A stretch of 45,710 nt of DNA, taken from contig NZ_LT707056.1 in the NCBI RefSeq assembly GCF_900155735.1, positions 61,011 to 106,720 of the forward strand. Reading direction: 5' to 3'. This document shows, in pieces, positions 44,079-45,710 of the stretch; positions within the stretch are counted from its first letter, which is position 1, and every line of letters starts with the position of its first letter. A program made the position numbers and the translations under genes. Source of the DNA: Intestinibacillus massiliensis. GTDB lineage: Bacteria; Bacillota; Clostridia; Oscillospirales; Butyricicoccaceae. Below the pieces are notes generated by a model. That model was not told the DNA's origin. It made no database searches and worked only from the letters and a program-made list of their open reading frames with translations.

Positions 44079-44984
44079 ATGACACAGCAGAAAGTCCGGC
44101 GCGCCATCGCGCTCGGTTATTTTGACGGCGTGCACCTCGGGCACCGCGCCCTGATGGAGCGCGCCGTCCTGCGCGCCAAGGAGAACGGCGCCATGTCCGC
44201 GGTGTTCACGTTCGACGTGCACCCGGATTCGGTCGTGCTCGGCCGCCAGGTGCCGCTCATCACCGCAAACGCCTACCGCCGGGAGGAGATCAAGCGCCTC
44301 GGCGGCGTGGACGAGGTGATTTTCGGCCACTTTGACGAGCGGATGCGCACGATGGACTGGCGCGACTTCATCTCCGAGCTGCTGGTCGGGCAGTTCGGCG
44401 CGTGCTACATCATCTCCGGCCGGAACAACCGCTTCGGCTACAAGGGGCTGGGGACCGCGGAGGGCATGGCCGCGGAATGCGCCCGCCTCGGCGTGGGGTA
44501 CGACTGCATCGAAGACGTGACGGTCGACGGCGTCGTCGTCTCCTCGACGTATATCCGCCAGCTCATTTCCCAGGGCGACATGGAGGGCGCGTCGCGCTTC
44601 CTCGGCCACCCCTATACCGTGACGGGGATCGTCCAGCACGGCCGCAAGGTCGGCGGGCGGGTGCTCGGCGTGCCGACGGTCAACCTCGCCCTGCCGCCCG
44701 AAATGGCGCTGCCGCCCTACGGCGTGTACGCCACGCGCGTGCTGGTGGACGGGCAGGCGCACCTCGCCGCGACCAATATCGGCATCAAGCCGACCTTTGT
44801 GGACGGCGGCGCGCCGACGATCGAGCCGCACCTGCTGGATTACACCGGCGACCTGTACGGCAAGATGATCCACGTGGAGCTGCACAAGTTCCTGCGCCCC
44901 GAGCGCGCCTTCGCCTCGGTGGAGGAGCTGAAGGCCGCAATCGCGCAGAACGTGCAGGAGACGCGCGACTTTTTCAAGGCATGA
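44079..44984 (+). CDS. ribF: bifunctional riboflavin kinase/FAD synthetase
   Basis: The protein has 301 residues. The N-terminal adenylyltransferase half shows GYFDGVHLGH at 13-22, HPDSV, and VSSTYIR at 154-160. The riboflavin kinase half has GVPTVNL at 198-203, PYGVYATRV and the HVELHKFLRPE segment with the catalytic Glu. It makes FMN and FAD. One oddity: the usual GxDFRFG motif reads GRNNRFG at 114-120, with Asp and Phe replaced by Asn. ribF follows truB as in most Firmicutes and ends at a terminator. Confidence 0.94.
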   Translation: MTQQKVRRAIALGYFDGVHLGHRALMERAVLRAKENGAMSAVFTFDVHPDSVVLGRQVPLITANAYRREEIKRLGGVDEVIFGHFDERMRTMDWRDFISELLVGQFGACYIISGRNNRFGYKGLGTAEGMAAECARLGVGYDCIEDVTVDGVVVSSTYIRQLISQGDMEGASRFLGHPYTVTGIVQHGRKVGGRVLGVPTVNLALPPEMALPPYGVYATRVLVDGQAHLAATNIGIKPTFVDGGAPTIEPHLLDYTGDLYGKMIHVELHKFLRPERAFASVEELKAAIAQNVQETRDFFKA

Positions 44985-44985
44985 T

Positions 44986-45022
44986 AACGCCGGGGACGGG
45001 AACGCCCCCGGCGTTTGCTTTG
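44986..45022 (+). terminator. intrinsic terminator of the rimP-ribF operon
   Basis: A 10-bp stem (AACGCCGGGG/CCCCGGCGTT) with a ~10-nt loop and a T-rich tail, directly after the ribF stop. Confidence 0.78.
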
Positions 45023-45046
45023 CCCGGAAAAAAATTTCAGGGCGCG

Positions 45047-45072
45047 GGAACATCCCGGCCGCGCGGCGCGTG
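45047..45072 (+). promoter_or_regulatory. possible ECF-type autoregulatory promoter
   Basis: GGAAC (45047-45051), 17-bp spacer, CGTG (45069-45072), in front of the ECF sigma gene. It resembles the GGAAC/CGT pattern used by many ECF factors, but the match is short. Confidence 0.25.
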
Positions 45073-45098
45073 TTAAGGGTGAAAGGAGGGGCAAACAA

Positions 45099-45638
45099 AT
45101 GGAACATGTACTGCGTACCGACGCTTTCCTGTCGGAAGCCATGGCCGCGCATGGGGACGCGGTGTACCGCCTGGCGCTCTGCCGGATGCAGCGCGTGCAG
45201 GACGCGGAGGACGTCTACCAGGAGGTTTTCCTGCGCCTGCTGCGCGACCCCACGAAGTTTGACGGCGACGGGCACCTCAAGGCCTGGCTGCTGCGCGTCA
45301 CGCTCAATTGCTGCCACAGCCTGTGGCGCAGCCCCTGGCAGCGGCGCGCGCCGCTTGTAGACCAAGCCGTCCCCCCGCCGCAGGACGAACAGACTGCGGC
45401 GCTCTGGGAGGCGGTCGCGGCGCTGTCGCCGCACCAGCGGACGGCCGTGCACCTTTACTACGCGGAGGGCTACCGCACGGAGGAGATCGCGCAGCTCACG
45501 GGCTGCAGCGCCGCGACGGTGCGCACCCGGCTGCACCGGGCGCGTACCGCCCTCAAAGGGCTTTTGGAAGGAGGAACCGATGATGGACAAGAAGAACCCT
45601 TACCGCAGCCTGCAGCAGGGCATTCACCCGCCCGGTGA
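45099..45638 (+). CDS. ECF-subfamily RNA polymerase sigma factor
   Basis: The protein has 179 residues; ATG 45099 follows AAAGGAGGGG. Region 2 (~15-75: GDAVYRLALCRMQRVQDAEDVYQEVFLRLL) and region 4 (~105-160: LSPHQRTAVHLYYAEGYRTEEIAQLTGCSAATVRTRLHRAR) are clear, with the short linker typical of ECF factors. It directs RNA polymerase to stress or surface-related promoters. The last ~20 residues (59 bp) overlap the start of the following gene, suggesting coupled expression with a putative anti-sigma factor. Targets unknown. Confidence 0.92.
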   Translation: MEHVLRTDAFLSEAMAAHGDAVYRLALCRMQRVQDAEDVYQEVFLRLLRDPTKFDGDGHLKAWLLRVTLNCCHSLWRSPWQRRAPLVDQAVPPPQDEQTAALWEAVAALSPHQRTAVHLYYAEGYRTEEIAQLTGCSAATVRTRLHRARTALKGLLEGGTDDGQEEPLPQPAAGHSPAR

Positions 45639-45710
45639 TCTGCAGGCGCGCGTACTCGCCGCGGCGCAGGACGAGCGCCGTGCGGGACGCGCTGCCCGCC
45701 GCCGCATGAA
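45580..45710 (+). CDS. putative anti-sigma factor, N-terminal fragment (runs off window)
   Basis: The frame opens at ATG 45580 (or the next codon, 45583) after a strong GGAAGGAGG and stays open to the window end, giving about 43 residues (MMDKKNPYRSLQQG, then an Arg/Ala-rich stretch). It overlaps the ECF sigma gene by 59 bp in another frame. Genes in this place usually encode membrane-bound anti-sigma factors, but no membrane segment or zinc motif is visible in the fragment, so the role is inferred from context only. Confidence 0.6.
   Translation, partial: MMDKKNPYRSLQQGIHPPGDLQARVLAAAQDERRAGRAARRRM

Overview
The window is high-GC coding DNA with AT-rich, well-punctuated intergenic regions. 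It carries Firmicute signatures: AAGGAGG-type ribosome binding sites, TTGACA/TATAAT promoters, YlxR/L7Ae in the nusA-infB operon, a YesM/YesN two-component pair and lipobox-bearing sugar-binding proteins. The likeliest source is a gut-type Clostridium relative (Oscillospirales/Ruminococcaceae-like, for example Agathobaculum or Butyricicoccus). That placement is inferred from gene content only. No tRNA, rRNA, CRISPR array, IS element or phage gene was seen.

Region 1 (1-10603, minus strand) is a compact signalling operon: a REC-GGDEF-EAL-REC-GGDEF cyclic-di-GMP enzyme, a SnoaL/multi-PAS hybrid histidine kinase with two receivers, a free-standing Hpt protein, and a very long multi-PAS hybrid kinase cut by the window edge. 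Three junctions are ATGA overlaps or a 3-nt gap, so the four proteins look translationally coupled and may form one phosphorelay that feeds c-di-GMP turnover. A membrane-anchored polysaccharide deacetylase (10884-11810), with its own promoter and terminator, lies upstream.

Region 2 (11975-29042) is a carbohydrate locus. A minus-strand operon encodes an Rbs/Mgl-type ABC importer (binding protein, ATPase, permease), a TIM-barrel isomerase, an IolG-like dehydrogenase and a second Gfo/Idh/MocA oxidoreductase. Divergent from it is a YesM-like kinase and YesN-like AraC-type response regulator. Beyond these lie two more TIM-barrel enzymes (one IolE-like), two paralogous orphan binding proteins whose promoters share an upstream element at exactly conserved spacing, and a divergent cupin-AraC regulator. 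Binding proteins, two NAD-type dehydrogenases and three COG1082 enzymes together suggest import and oxidation/epimerisation/dehydration of a cyclitol or of glycosides via 3-keto intermediates. The substrate cannot be read from sequence.

Region 3 (29276-36442) holds a small frameshifted membrane-protein gene, the lower glycolysis genes eno, gpmI, tpiA and pgk (minus strand; gap is not here), and a degV-trmL pair.

Region 4 (36757-45710, plus strand) is the conserved rimP-nusA-ylxR-ylxQ-infB-rbfA-nrnA-truB-ribF translation/RNA operon, preceded by a promoter, a palindrome and an attenuator-like hairpin. It is followed by a terminator and an ECF sigma factor gene overlapping the start of a putative anti-sigma gene that runs off the window.
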